A stretch of 64,000 nucleotides of DNA from Sepiola atlantica (lineage: Eukaryota > Mollusca > Cephalopoda > Sepiida > Sepiolidae): the NCBI GenBank assembly GCA_963556195.1, contig OY744532.1, forward strand, positions 98,260,165-98,324,164. The letters run 5' to 3'. Positions 47,854 to 59,460 of this stretch are shown here, one piece after another (position 1 is the stretch's first letter; every line of letters starts with the position of its first letter). The position numbers were made by a program, and so were the translations under genes. The notes under the pieces were generated by a model. The model ran no database searches and had not been told where the DNA came from. It saw only the letters and a program-made list of their open reading frames with translations.

Positions 47854-48397
47854 CTAGCTGTAAATACTCATTTTCGATTTTAATTTTTGTTTGTTTTCAT
47901 ATATAAATACTTAACATAAACATCTTCTTATTATAGTGTATGAATAAAACTTAGTTATCTCTTTCCTAATTTTGATTTAATTTAATTATCTAAAAGGAAT
48001 GATATAATAACAAGCGTCTGTACTTGAATTAGTAATTTCTTATATAAATTGTAGTTAAGTGCGTTATTATATTACTCATAACACGACGCAAAAACAACAA
48101 ATGAAATTTTTCAAAATCAAAGATTTATTTGTCTGATTTCATACTATTTGTGTCTGACTGTGAAAGTCCAACTAGATAACTGTATATGTTAGATTGGCAC
48201 AGTGATTATAAACGTCGTCGATAACCAATTATATTCTAACAGAGCTATGTAGAGCTTTTATTTTCATTATTAAGTTGATGAATGATCTATGTTTATTTGA
48301 TTCACAATTTGTTGACCGTCATTCATTTCTTTGGAAATTAACTCTGAAATTGAAAACTATCCTATTTAACCAATACAATTCTTCCTTTCTACTTCTT
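47853..48397. other. no feature seen
   Basis: AT-rich; nothing recognised. Confidence 0.5.
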
Positions 48398-48497
48398 CTT
48401 GTTCTTGTTCTTGTTCTTGTTCTTGTTCTTGTTCTTGTTCTTGTTCTTGTTCTTCTTCTTCTTCTTCTTCTTCTTCTCCTTCTTCTTCTTCTTCTTC

Positions 48498-48540
<43 letters not shown>
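48398..48540. repeat. (CTTGTT)n-(CTT)n-(ATT)n compound microsatellite
   Basis: Three successive arrays; abuts copy 3 of the 300-bp dispersed repeat. Confidence 0.96.
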
Positions 48541-48541
<1 letters not shown>

Positions 48542-48544
48542 TGT

Positions 48545-48854
48545 ACTCAGTAGGAGTTCTCACACATGTCATCGTCAGTGATTGCTCACCGACAACAACC
48601 AGTGGTATTTCCTGGAGTCTGAGTGACAACAATCCTCCCCAGATGTCCAGTATTCTTCACCTCTTTCACGATAACGACGTGGTATCGCAACAGCCTCTTA
48701 CCATTGATTTATCGCTGGTAAGAACAATAGGTCTTCTCTGGGATTTGGGTGGCAATATGTCTCCCCAAGGTCCCAGCAGTCTCTGCCCTTTTCCAGTTGA
48801 GGTCTGGTTTGTGCTGTTCCTCCTCGGTCTTCTCATCCTCCTCGGCCCTCTACA
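48545..48854. repeat. dispersed ~300-bp repeat, copy 3
   Basis: Close to copy 2 (1899-2222) over its whole length, same orientation. Flanked on both sides by trinucleotide arrays. Confidence 0.82.
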
Positions 48855-49060
48855 AATTATTATTATAATTGTTCTTCTTATTATTATTATTGCTCTTGTT
48901 CTAGTTCTTGTTCGTCTTCTTTTTTTTCATCTTTTTCTTCCTATTATTCTTGTGCTTGTTCTTGTTATTGTTCTTCTTTTTCTTCTTTTTCTTCTTTTTC
49001 TTCTTCTTCTTCTTCTTCTTCTTCTTCTCATTCTTCTTCTTTTTCTTTTTTCTGTCACTT
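48855..49060. repeat. ATT/CTT-rich imperfect array
   Basis: Interrupted CTT, TTG and ATT units. Poly-Leu, poly-Ile and poly-Phe frames here are artefacts. Confidence 0.9.
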
Positions 49061-49382
49061 TTTGTGTTGGTTGTCTTTTTTAGTCTCCACTCATTTATTT
49101 TATGTCGACTACTGCTACTACTACGTCTTCTTCATATTCTTGTGTAATCTTTTCATTTCTTCATTGTTATCTTTCCTCGTATTCTTCTATTTCTTCTTCG
49201 CAAACCCATCTTATTCCCCAACGTAAATGATTGTTACTAAAAATGAAAATATCTCTATGTCATAACTATCGCAAATATGTAAAATAGTGTTGGTGATCGG
49301 TCTTAAAACCAAGAAAGACACAACGACAAAAACACGGCAAATGGCAAAGAAGGAAAAAAAACTCGTTTGTGCAGCAAAATAA

Positions 49383-49588
49383 AAATATGTTTTTTATTGC
49401 AAGGAAATAAATGTGTGACCATTAAGTAGAGTACACGATTCAGTGAGTCGACAGGAAAGATAATAAATCGTTACTGTTGGATGGTGGTGATGGTTATTCT
49501 GGCTGAAATGTCCTTGGATTTTTCGTTGTACGCTGTCGCTTTTGACGTAGCTGTTGTAGAACTTTGGCTGCACGGAGAACAAGCTGCA

Positions 49589-49661
<73 letters not shown>

Positions 49662-49863
49662 GTGATCGAGCTACAGTTTGATTGTTGGTTAATAACGAGC
49701 TACTGTAGTTGCTGTAACGATAGTCATTACGATGGCAGTCATTGCCTGGAGGCGTCCGAACTGCTCTTACCATTGACTGTTGCTGTAGTGGTTGTGTAAT
49801 TGCCGTCCCGCCCAGGTGAAAAGCTGCTGTTGGATTGCCTAACGGTAACCCAGAGGACAAGCT
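49383..49863 (-). CDS. candidate terminal coding exon (host gene, unrecognised)
   Basis: From a possible acceptor (tttcactctcacacaaacag, ending 49864) a minus-strand frame runs 49863-49471, about 130 residues, to TAA. An AATAAA-type signal lies near 49393-49398. The first 65 residues look protein-like (SSGLPLGNPTAAFHLGGTAI, then a Gln- and Asn-bearing stretch), followed by about 24 Ser from the (GAT)n array and a Ser/Thr-rich tail. GC of 49680-49863 is clearly above its AT-rich surroundings. A strong donor-like GTAAGA at 49770-49765 offers an alternative 93-bp internal exon (49771-49863). No family is recognised. The frame could also be chance. Confidence 0.35.
49588..49661. repeat. (GAT)n microsatellite
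   Basis: About 24 pure GAT units, read as poly-Ser on the minus strand in the candidate exon. Confidence 0.97.
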
Positions 49864-49887
49864 CTGTTTGTGTGAGAGTGAAAACAC

Positions 49888-50614
49888 GCACCAATTTATA
49901 CTGTTATGCTAGCTGTTGCTGATACAACACTTTGAAAGAAAGGAAGGGTGTTAATTTCTTTAACACAGTTAATGTGTTCAAGGATTAGACATACACTTTT
50001 CTTAAGATTGCAGAGTCGTGAGATGAGGTCGGAATAAAACTAGTCGCTCATTTTCATAGTAAAGTGAAAGCGCAATTTAAATCTAAATAAAGGAATTAAT
50101 TGAATAAAGATAGCATTTACATGTGTAAAATTGAAAACTAAAGCTGAAATAAAATCGTCTGAAGAATAAGATAATTTATAGATTTTAGTGTTATGTTTAT
50201 GTTAAATGTTTTAATATGTTACAAGATTATTGAAATCATTAATAAATGCAATAGTAATCATATATGGAATGATTCGATAAGCATTTAAACAGACTAGTTA
50301 AAATAATAGCGCAGATACATCTCAAAAGCCACCCGTTATTCCGGTAGTGAATTTGATCTGAACACGTGATTGAAACGGTTTCAGTTTCAAACGGAGAAAC
50401 GTTACATAATATGGTGGGAGTTAGAAGGTTCAGTGTTTAGGTGAGAGAAACGGAGAAGGGATGGAGCAGATATGAAAGAAAGGGCGAGATGTGAAAAAGA
50501 ATAGGAAGGTATTTTATAGGGTGTATACAGATATGGATACAAAAACCTGTGCAAATATATGTAACCAGTGTCAGTAAGTGACAAACCGTATTTTTGTAAC
50601 CAGTAAAAGTATTT
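49888..50614. other. no feature seen
   Basis: No supported gene or repeat. It would be intron upstream of the candidate exon, if that is real. Confidence 0.45.
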
Positions 50615-50850
50615 TTTATGGACATCGCCCTAGACAAGGCATGAAGCCACTTGATGTTAGGAGCTTATAAAATACTACTTCAAGGTGAAAAACTAACCCA
50701 CTATAAATGCTAGATGGATAGATTCTGACCCAGTAAAACAGACATTCTTCCCCCTTTGTCAGAAACATCATCATGGAATGTGAGGACTAAAGGACAACGT
50801 AAAGGAAGCGTTAGTTACGCGGCTATCGAAAGTAACCCCAAAGTCAACTT
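50615..50850 (+). repeat. dispersed repeat, second copy of 32565-32810
   Basis: Same landmark order as the first copy (see there), same orientation. Confidence 0.8.
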
Positions 50851-51000
50851 AATTAAAATAAGTTACTGTTAGAATCATTTAAAACGCAGTTTATGTGTAA
50901 TTGATGCAATTTAGTTGATTACTTTTGTTTTTATCTCGTTTTTTTTACTAATCTGTTGATCTAATTTATTTAATTAAGCATTAAATGTTCAAGAGAAAAG

Positions 51001-51053
51001 TATATATAACTTCAGATCAATAGAAATAGCAATAGAGACTACAATCGAATAAT

Positions 51054-51109
<56 letters not shown>

Positions 51110-51303
51110 TGAAAATCACTTTTCAAAATAATTACATAGAAATCATTACATACTCGGGTGATAAAAATCGTACATGTTTCGACACAGAGCGTCTTGGCCC
51201 AGTGGTAGAACACTGGACTATAGACATCGTCATCGAGGGTTCGATCTCTGTGGAAGTTAGCAATGCTGATGACGTCCATGGATGATTTTTATGTACATAA
51301 AAA

Positions 51304-51343
<40 letters not shown>

Positions 51344-51350
51344 CATTTCA

Positions 51351-51412
<62 letters not shown>

Positions 51413-51468
51413 ATTATTCGATTGTAGTCTCTATTGCTATTTCTATTGATCTGAAGTTATATATATAT
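51001..51468. mobile_element. inverted-repeat element enclosing a tRNA-like SINE
   Basis: The left arm (51001-51112) and right arm (51345-51468) are reverse complements: 46 identical non-repetitive bases (cttcagatcaatagaaatag, then caatagagactacaatcgaa, then taatag), a TA array and attatatgta/tacataat. The 232-base centre is not symmetrical and carries the tRNA-like/hammerhead sequence. It may be a foldback element or a local inverted duplication. Confidence 0.85.
51181..51300 (+). mobile_element. tRNA-like hammerhead SINE, copy 4 (decayed ribozyme)
   Basis: Perfect A box TGGCCCAGTGG (51195-51205) and a near-consensus B box GGTTCGATCTC (51238-51248) at tRNA-like spacing. Then aatgCTGATGA (51266-51272), stem II CGTCC/GGATG, and ATTTT where GAAAC is expected, then tatgtacat and a TA array (51309-51341). 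The promoter is better kept than in other copies but the ribozyme core is lost. Confidence 0.75.
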
Positions 51469-51584
51469 ACATACACATATATCAATAGATTGAATGACAT
51501 GATAAAATAATAAATTAATCAGATTTTATCAAATTGACTTATTTGACATTTTTCTTGCAATTGTTTTCTTACTTAGATAAACTG

Positions 51585-51745
51585 TATAAGTTTAACAAAA
51601 TAGTGTGTTTTTGGCCAATATATTTGATGTTTTTTATATTTTTTATATATTTTAAAGGCTTAATTTTAATTACCCGCAGTCATGTCATTGCGGTAATAGT
51701 CTCTCAGGAGAAGATTTTCTTTGAAAAGTCATGAGTTAAGGACGC
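51585..51745 (-). repeat. dispersed repeat, inverted copy of 4430-4600
   Basis: See 4430-4600. Confidence 0.7.
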
Positions 51746-51912
51746 AGTACCACTCCTTGTGTTATAACTTTAATAACATCTGAAAAATTTCTCATTTTAT
51801 GATGTCATTCAATCCATTAATATTATTGTTCTATACACTATATTGAGCTTTGTTTTTATCTTGATATTCTACTAGTTAAAGGTATTATTTATATCTTAAA
51901 AGTACTATCTTA

Positions 51913-51933
51913 CTCTCTCTCTCTCTCTCTCTC

Positions 51934-51983
<50 letters not shown>
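51913..51983. repeat. (CT)n then (TA)n
   Basis: CT at 51913-51934, TA to 51983. Confidence 0.95.
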
Positions 51984-51984
<1 letters not shown>

Positions 51985-53230
51985 CCTATCTAATTACTGA
52001 ACGGGTTCAATATTGATTAACTTCCGTTATCGAACCAGAACATGGTTTTCAACGTGATATGGTCGTAATTTTGTCTATATAGGAATCTAAGCATGTAGAA
52101 TAGAGAGATTCGATCTTTAAACTTATGCTTATGCGTATATTGTTCAAGGTGTCAATACATCGTTAACCTTGGCCTATAATGATGACACCCGAACGTTATA
52201 CAAATATGCATGTAGCACTGCACATATCACACTGATGCATGTACACTGTCAGTTCGGTTAATAGAACATAAGTAAAGGTGCTCAATGCAGTGCAATATAT
52301 GTTCATTAAAAAGTTTAACATGATATCTTACATAAAAAGTAAAGTAAGAATGTCACTGTTAAATTAATGGGAATAGTACAATATATAAGGCTGAATTCGA
52401 AAACGATACGCCAAGTCGTCAGATCGCGCCATTATCAACTTCATCACGGTCGCCTCACAAAAATAGTCGTATTTGACGTTAGACGTATACACGCATACTC
52501 ATTCACTGATGTATTTTATTGAAAAGATGAAGAAATGTTCTTTTTTGCGGGAAGATGGATGGTATTTAATCTATGTTCGCTAGACGAGCGGCCATTCTTC
52601 TTGCGGTACGGATATCCGGTTTTCGTTTGAAAAGAACGTCGACATGTTTAACATGAAACATGTGAAGAAATGCTTGACTAATTCTCGAAGACGATGAATG
52701 GTGCAAGGATCAATTATTTATTGGAAATTTCTCATTCACTTCTTTAAATCAAACGATTATTGCCATTCTGCAGAAATCGATGGTTTTTTTTCCGTAAAGA
52801 AAAAAGAAAAAAGAAAAACTCGGTCGTGAAATATTGTAAAGTTGCTGACATACGCATCTACGATGGGGTTTTCAAATGTTCCTTTTCTGCGCATTAACTA
52901 GAGAAGAGAAGCTTTAACTTTAATTGGAAATGAAAGCAGTACATATTTTACATGCGGGACCTGTGGAAATTCCGGAGACTTTCTGACATATTACCATTCT
53001 ATGGACTTCCGACGCGAATGTAGATATCACGATATTATTCTACCGTCTTTATCTAAACTAAAACGTGTACTTCTAAGGACTCTGATTAATGTAGTTTAAA
53101 ATATATTAGAGTATAGGGGTATATATTTGAAAACCCTTGTATGAGTGTGAGACATATTTCTATTCTATAGACGTCCGACGTGATCACAACACCACGATAT
53201 TATTGTACAATGTTTGAACAGAAAAAAACA
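51984..53230. other. no feature seen
   Basis: More even composition; no supported frame. 52954-52990 (catgcgggacctgtggaaat, tcc) resembles 39504-39530. Confidence 0.45.
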
Positions 53231-53272
53231 TACTACACTTTGATCTAAGCCCGAAGGCAAAGGAAGTGCATT
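53231..53272 (-). pseudogene. U2 head fragment
   Basis: The minus strand reads cacttcctttgccttcgggc, then ttagatcaaagtgtagtatg. It matches U2 snRNA/U2-SINE heads over about 40 bases with several changes. No SINE body follows, so it is either a truncated SINE or a tiny U2 pseudogene. Confidence 0.6.
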
Positions 53273-54882
53273 TTAGTACGAATATCATGTGCGAAATAAC
53301 AGCGACATCAAATAAAGTTTTCAAACTTATTCGATATAAAGTGAAATAAATTTAAAACATAAATGAATGAGATCGATAAAAAGAATAAAAATCAAAAAGT
53401 TTGTCATAAATAAAAATACAATAAAATAAAATAAATATAAAATACAGTAAGATAAACGCGATATCGTGGAAATGTCTGGTTGTGCCCTGAGCAATCTCTT
53501 CCACTGTATGTTCCCAAGTATAAGTCCTAGTATTGAGAAATATTAGAAAAATAGATAGTTTTAATATAATCGGATGCTCTCTATTTTGATACCAAACGCC
53601 ACCGCCCCGTCGATGTCTCTTTGCACTCCACTGCAGAAACATGTACTAGTGTTAAATAGGAAACGGGATAGGATAACATTTCGGACGTGAATTATATTTA
53701 AAAAGCTGACGATGGGTTTCTCAAACCTCCATCATTTCAAATAGAAAAGAGAAATGTTATTTTTCAGGTTTACATGAATAGTGAAGAACGGGCAGAAACG
53801 TTTATCGAGATATGTGGACGAATTTAAATGACATTATTTCAAACTTAAGCGTGAAAAAACAACTGAAATGTGTTTAACATAACCGACCGACGTTTAAAAA
53901 AAATAATGTAGCAGGAAGGATATATGAATGCCTCTGCTGTTAAGAATTTACAATCCATTGATAGTACATGTTGCTGTATATGCAAGTGGAACATTTACTA
54001 TACTCACAGAGCATAGGATGAAGCCCAATTTGCTTAGAAATGTGTGAAAACTATCATTTGAGAGCCTCTTCAGGATAGTCGAAGAAATTCAGATACCAGA
54101 AAGAGGTTCAATATTAACAGATCGATCTACATTCTTCTTTTATTCTAAAAAAAACAATTGACGTAGTTTAGACATGTTTCTCAGTTATCAAAATCTAGTT
54201 ATGTAAAACACTAATAGCAAGAAGATTTTATTGAAGTAAGATCTAGAAGACGGTCATAAAACAGATGAGTCGACAAGATCAGGATTAAAACTGGCATACC
54301 GCCCCTGACAGCCCCAAGACCGTGACAAATGGATGAATTCTGTTTTCAAACATGTGACGAGCCCTTTTGAGTTATGTTCACAAATGAAGTAAGCCAAGAA
54401 AGACCGAGCAAAAACATTTTGATAGAAATACGTGGAAGCATCTAAAAATATTTCATACTTCTAACAAACAGACAGACATAAATATCATTTCAAATTTAAG
54501 CATAACAGACTTACAGGCTGAAGTACTTTGCCTCAAATAGAAATTATTGGTCGTTCTAGAATCAATTGCATGAATTCAATAGTACTGTGTTACGATGAAA
54601 AAGTACGTTTCTTTACTAACGAGTCACCGTTTATTAAGGTCAAATACCTACCAAGGGAGAAGGGTTCAAGGCATGTTTCAAGTGGATGGTGAGTGAAATA
54701 ACTTGAAAATTGCTGACGGATCTGGGCAGAATTTTATTATTAAAGAAGATGACTAAACAATTTTTTTTTACATTGAATACGACAATCCTGTAGTCATCTA
54801 GGAATCACCCACATGATATTGCGTTCTACAACCGGGTAATTATTGGGAAAAACCCTCTCATAGAAGTTCTGTTTTGCTCCAG
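53273..54882. other. no gene seen
   Basis: About 1.6 kb without a supported frame. A faint resemblance to Tc1/mariner transposase in 54560-54700 was considered and not accepted. Confidence 0.45.
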
Positions 54883-54899
54883 GTATATATATATATCTA

Positions 54900-54964
<65 letters not shown>
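54883..54964. repeat. (TA)n microsatellite
   Basis: TA with CTA and ATAC variants. Confidence 0.93.
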
Positions 54965-54968
<4 letters not shown>

Positions 54969-55035
54969 GTTATAATGGAATAATTCCAGGAGGAAATCCG
55001 GGTATGAGAGCTCAATGTAGTAAACAGAGCAATAA

Positions 55036-55741
55036 TAAAATATAATAACACGAAATCACATAATTGTCGATGCAATAATTTATTTCAACCGTTCGTTTTT
55101 TTCAAGCATCACTCAGACAATTACATTTTTGAGACTGATAGAAAATTGTATTTCCCTACCACAGTTCCAATACAATCAGAGATGGTGGTGGTAGCAACCA
55201 ATTTGATACATCTTTTATAGAGAGGGGGAAATTTAAAACTTATATTTAACTATGGCGGGCGAAGGGGAGGGATCTTTAAGTTAATCAACTAAAAACTGCC
55301 GTGTCAAAATTATGACACATACGACTTGGCGATATCATACATATAGGCAATTTTACTCACGCGCATACACAAAACTAAATACGCACACATCATATGCGCA
55401 CTCACATACATAATCTCACTCGCACATTATCATAACTAAACATAATCACATACGCAACTTTTATTCATCTCTAGCCAGAATGCGTCCGGCGAAACTCGTG
55501 TTCTCAAATTCGGTTAGAGAAAAGAAAGAAACAAACAATTAACAGGCACAGAGAAGAAATAGACAGACCGCGTGTCATAGATTCCCAGTCCGTCTGGGTT
55601 CCAAGAAAGAGAATCTAATTGAAATAAAATTACACGCATATACATATATGTATACATACAAATCCATACGCACATACACACACATATATACACATACACA
55701 CCCACACATATACATATCTATACACATATACATATACACAC

Positions 55742-55790
<49 letters not shown>

Positions 55791-56464
55791 CATGAATACA
55801 CCTATATATATATCTGAATCTATTTGAAATATTGACCAAATGCATACGCATGTAGTTGTTCACACATGTAAACATACATACACATACATACACACACACA
55901 TATATACATATACTTACATATACACACATATACATACGCACACATACATATATATCCACACACCTACACACAATATTTACATAACACTCTATATTCTTAC
56001 TGATGTAATATGAGTTCTAAAAATTAGTCTTACCTTATTTATATTTTAGATTAATTTGATAATCTATTATTATAAATATCATGCGGGGGGGGGTTACCGT
56101 AAATAATGTTATTCAATTTGTTATCTTCACCGTTATCAGTCTAGAGGACCATCGTATTATTAATTCAAGTCTAATAATGTCTAGTGGTAATATTTGACAT
56201 TTATACTTATATTAATTCAAAAACTAGTGTATTACCTGCAGAAAAAATGTTCATACCACTATCTTATTTTAAGTAAATAATAAATATCCGCGTACACACA
56301 AATACTATATATCACCAAGTCAGTAAATCTGTGTCTGAGTATAAGTATATATGTGTGTGTGTATGTATGTGTATGTATGTTTACATGTGTGAACAACTAC
56401 ATGCGTATGCATTTGGTCAATATTTCAAATAGATTCAGAGATATATATAGGTGTATTCATGTAT

Positions 56465-56498
<34 letters not shown>

Positions 56499-57194
56499 GT
56501 GTGTATATGTATATGTGTATAGATATGTATATGTGTGGGTGTGTATGTGTATATATGTGTGTGTATGTGCGTATGGATTTGTATGTATACATATATGTAT
56601 GTGCGTGTAATTTTATTTCAATTAGATTCTCTTTCTTGGAACCCAGACGGACTGGGAATCTATGACACGCGGTCTGTCTATTTCTTCTCTGTGCCTGTTA
56701 ATTGTTTGTTTCTTTCTTTTCTCTAACCGAATTTGAGAACACGAGTTTCGCCGGACGCATTCTGGCTAGAGATGAATAAAAGTTGCGTATGTGATTATGT
56801 TTAGTTATGATAATGTGCGAGTGAGATTATGTATGTGAGTGCGCATATGATGTGTGCGTATTTAGTTTTGTGTATGCGCGTGAGTAAAATTGCCTATATG
56901 TATGATATCGCCAAGTCGTATGTGTCATAATTTTGACACGGCAGTTTTTAGTTGATTAACTTAAAGATCCCTCCCCTTCGCCCGCCATAGTTAAATATAA
57001 GTTTTAAATTTCCCCCTCTCTATAAAAGATGTATCAAATTGGTTGCTACCACCACCATCTCTGATTGTATTGGAACTGTGGTAGGGAAATACAATTTTCT
57101 ATCAGTCTCAAAAATGTAATTGTCTGAGTGATGCTTGAAAAAACCGAACGGTTGAAATAAATTATTGCATCGACAATTATGTGATTTCGTGTTA

Positions 57195-57204
<10 letters not shown>
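55036..57204. repeat. large palindrome, arms ~870 bp
   Basis: The left arm (55036-55913) is the reverse complement of the right arm (56342-57204); the spacer is about 430 bases. I counted only a few substitutions (for example cgttcgttttttt versus cgttcggtttttt) and a shorter TA run in the right arm. The arms contain a TG/CA- and TA-rich stretch and unique sequence such as agatggtggtggtagcaacc. Identical short frames in the two arms are mirror images. It may be a long-TIR foldback element or a recent inverted duplication. A (TA)n array follows at 57204-57240. Confidence 0.93.
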
Positions 57205-57240
<36 letters not shown>

Positions 57241-57243
<3 letters not shown>

Positions 57244-57647
57244 GAAGCCTTTCGAAAACGTATCTGACCTTAGTCAGAAAAAAATATTTGCGCATCATCT
57301 CTTTAGTTGCACCCTCTCAACAATAGCTGCACACCGAGCAGTTTAAGGCCTGCCAGGACGCTGGTCACTCCTCACTTATGTATGGCCATTTTTGAATCGG
57401 TTAAACCACTCTTAAATGTGTGTTACACATCGCATCTTTTCCAAACACTTGCTTAATCTAAAGTGACAGAAGAGATCAACATCATTTAAAAAGAAGACTT
57501 CCAGAGATGTTTCCGGTAGTGGATGGATCGGTGGCCTAAGTGCGTGCAAGCACATGGCGCCTACTTTACAGGTATTCGGTCCCATCACGTCACGTATTTG
57601 AAATATTTTTTTCTGGCCTAAGGTAGTATACTTTTTAGACAAGCCTC

Positions 57648-57649
<2 letters not shown>
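57241..57649. other. no feature seen
   Basis: No supported gene. Confidence 0.5.

Positions 57650-57727
<78 letters not shown>
57650..57727. repeat. (TA)n microsatellite
   Basis: About 39 TA units. On its right side lies sequence (57728-57860) with a weak hammerhead-like arrangement on the minus strand that I do not accept as a ribozyme. Confidence 0.95.
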
Positions 57728-57731
<4 letters not shown>

Positions 57732-59460
57732 AATGATTTTATTCGAACATGTACAAGGTCTGCTACACTGGCATGTCGATGTTATCGATCTACAGATTTC
57801 AAGAGCTGAGGTCTCATCAGGCAGAAAGTGTTTTTGTGATCTCACCAGGTCGGTGAAGTCCAGGAAGAATGGAGTCAAGCAAAGATGAAGAAGAAGAAAT
57901 GATAGTCATGTGACCAATTTTTAAAAAATATATATTGGACGTTAGAAAAGTTTAATTTACAGTAATTATTGTTTTATTTTTATCCAACGCTGAGCTGTGG
58001 TAGACGGGGGGGGGCGATGGAAAAGAAAAAGAAAGGGAAAGAGAGGAGAAAGAAAGAGAGGTAGGGAGAGTGTTAGGGGTGGGTATATGTAGCCATTTAA
58101 AAGTTGTCGTAGGCTGGAGAGGGTTGTGTGTCTAGTTAGGTGTCATGACACGCTACCGCCATTTGGCAAGTGTTGTTCCGTTTCAAGGGGATGTTCAACC
58201 TATGTAATGCAGACATTTACATTTTCGCGGCAAAATCTTACAGTTATATTTAGTTTAAATTATTACTGGTGATAAATAAATTTAATGTTGTGTAGTATTG
58301 TACAATGAATTAATAAAATATAATTGTGATTATTTCTAGTAAAAATCGTATATAGATTTATGACATTAGTATTAATAAATGTTACCATTATATTTTGATC
58401 AATTGATATTTAGTTTTGATTATTTTGATGGATAAATAAATGTATTTTAATTCTAAGTAATATTTAGTAGTTAATTAATAAAACATAGCGGTAATTGCTT
58501 TTATTTTTAGTGAGAGTCATATATGAATTAATGGCAGTGGTATTAATAAATTTAATTCTAGATAATATTTGATAATGTGTTAAGAAAATATAATGGGGAT
58601 TATTTTTAGTGAGAATCGTATATAAATTTATGACATTGGTATTAATGAATTATACTATTATATTTAGTTGTAGTTATTTTGGAGTATAAATGAATGTATT
58701 TTTATTCTGAATAATAGTTCGTAATGAATTAATAAAATATAGTGGTAATTACTTTTATTTTTAGTGAAAGTCATATATGAGTTAATGGCATTGGTATTGA
58801 TAGATTTTATTATTCGTTGTAATTTTATTAAGAATGGTGGTGTTAAAACCTGTCAGAAGATTAAAGATAATATTAACAGTAGGGTGTTTTAGTTAAAGTT
58901 GTTAAAAATAATTTATTGTCCATGAGTGGGGGGACTAGAAATATTGAGGGCCAGTACTTTTGAGTAAAGTAAGCAATATATCATTTTAAAAGAGGATTTT
59001 GGTAATATGTGGTTGACTTTTGTGGGATTTTGTGAATTAAATATTAAATATTTATGGCCAAGGTTAAGTATATGGGGAATATCTATACACATATATATAC
59101 GCATACACGCACTCGCATATACATACATATACATATACATGCATGCATACATAGACACTCATACGTGCACTCATGTGCATACATATATACATGAACCCAT
59201 AGATAAATATACATACGTACACATACACACGCACACACATACATATACAAACACATATACATACATACAAATAGTTACACATTTTATATTTTCACACATA
59301 TGCATATACATACACCCACAAAATACACCTACAAATACATATCCAAAAGTTCTACTTGAAGGTGTTCTAATATTTATTCCAAAAGGGGATGGGGTAATTA
59401 TATTATACTTGTAATTGAGGGTTAGGGGTATCTGGTTTGGAGATGTTTATTTTTATTTAT
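57728..59460. other. no gene; diffuse internal repeats
   Basis: 58260-58810 contains diverged repeats of taatattt(g/a)gta(g)tgaatt, aataaaatata and atttttagtgagaatcgtat at roughly 120-190-base spacing, suggesting an old tandem array. 59080-59330 is an ACATA-rich stretch. Confidence 0.5.

Noticed and set aside
48541..49147. 180-residue frame with Leu/Ile/Phe tracts
   Set aside because: It spans a dispersed repeat and imperfect CTT/ATT arrays; composition explains the frame.
54560..54720. Possible Tc1/mariner transposase remnant
   Set aside because: Only a few residues in one frame resemble the family; no catalytic triad or terminal repeats located.
55514..56726. Mirror-image short frames in both palindrome arms
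   Set aside because: Same sequence read twice through inverted arms, rich in TATG/TGTA repeats; no domain.
57105..57160. ctgagtgatgcttgaaaaaaccgaac at the palindrome edge
   Set aside because: Core spacing does not match a hammerhead.
57760..57830. Minus-strand CTGATGA...GAAA arrangement resembling a hammerhead
   Set aside because: Stem II pairs poorly and stem I is not complementary; only stem III (ATCT/AGAT) fits.
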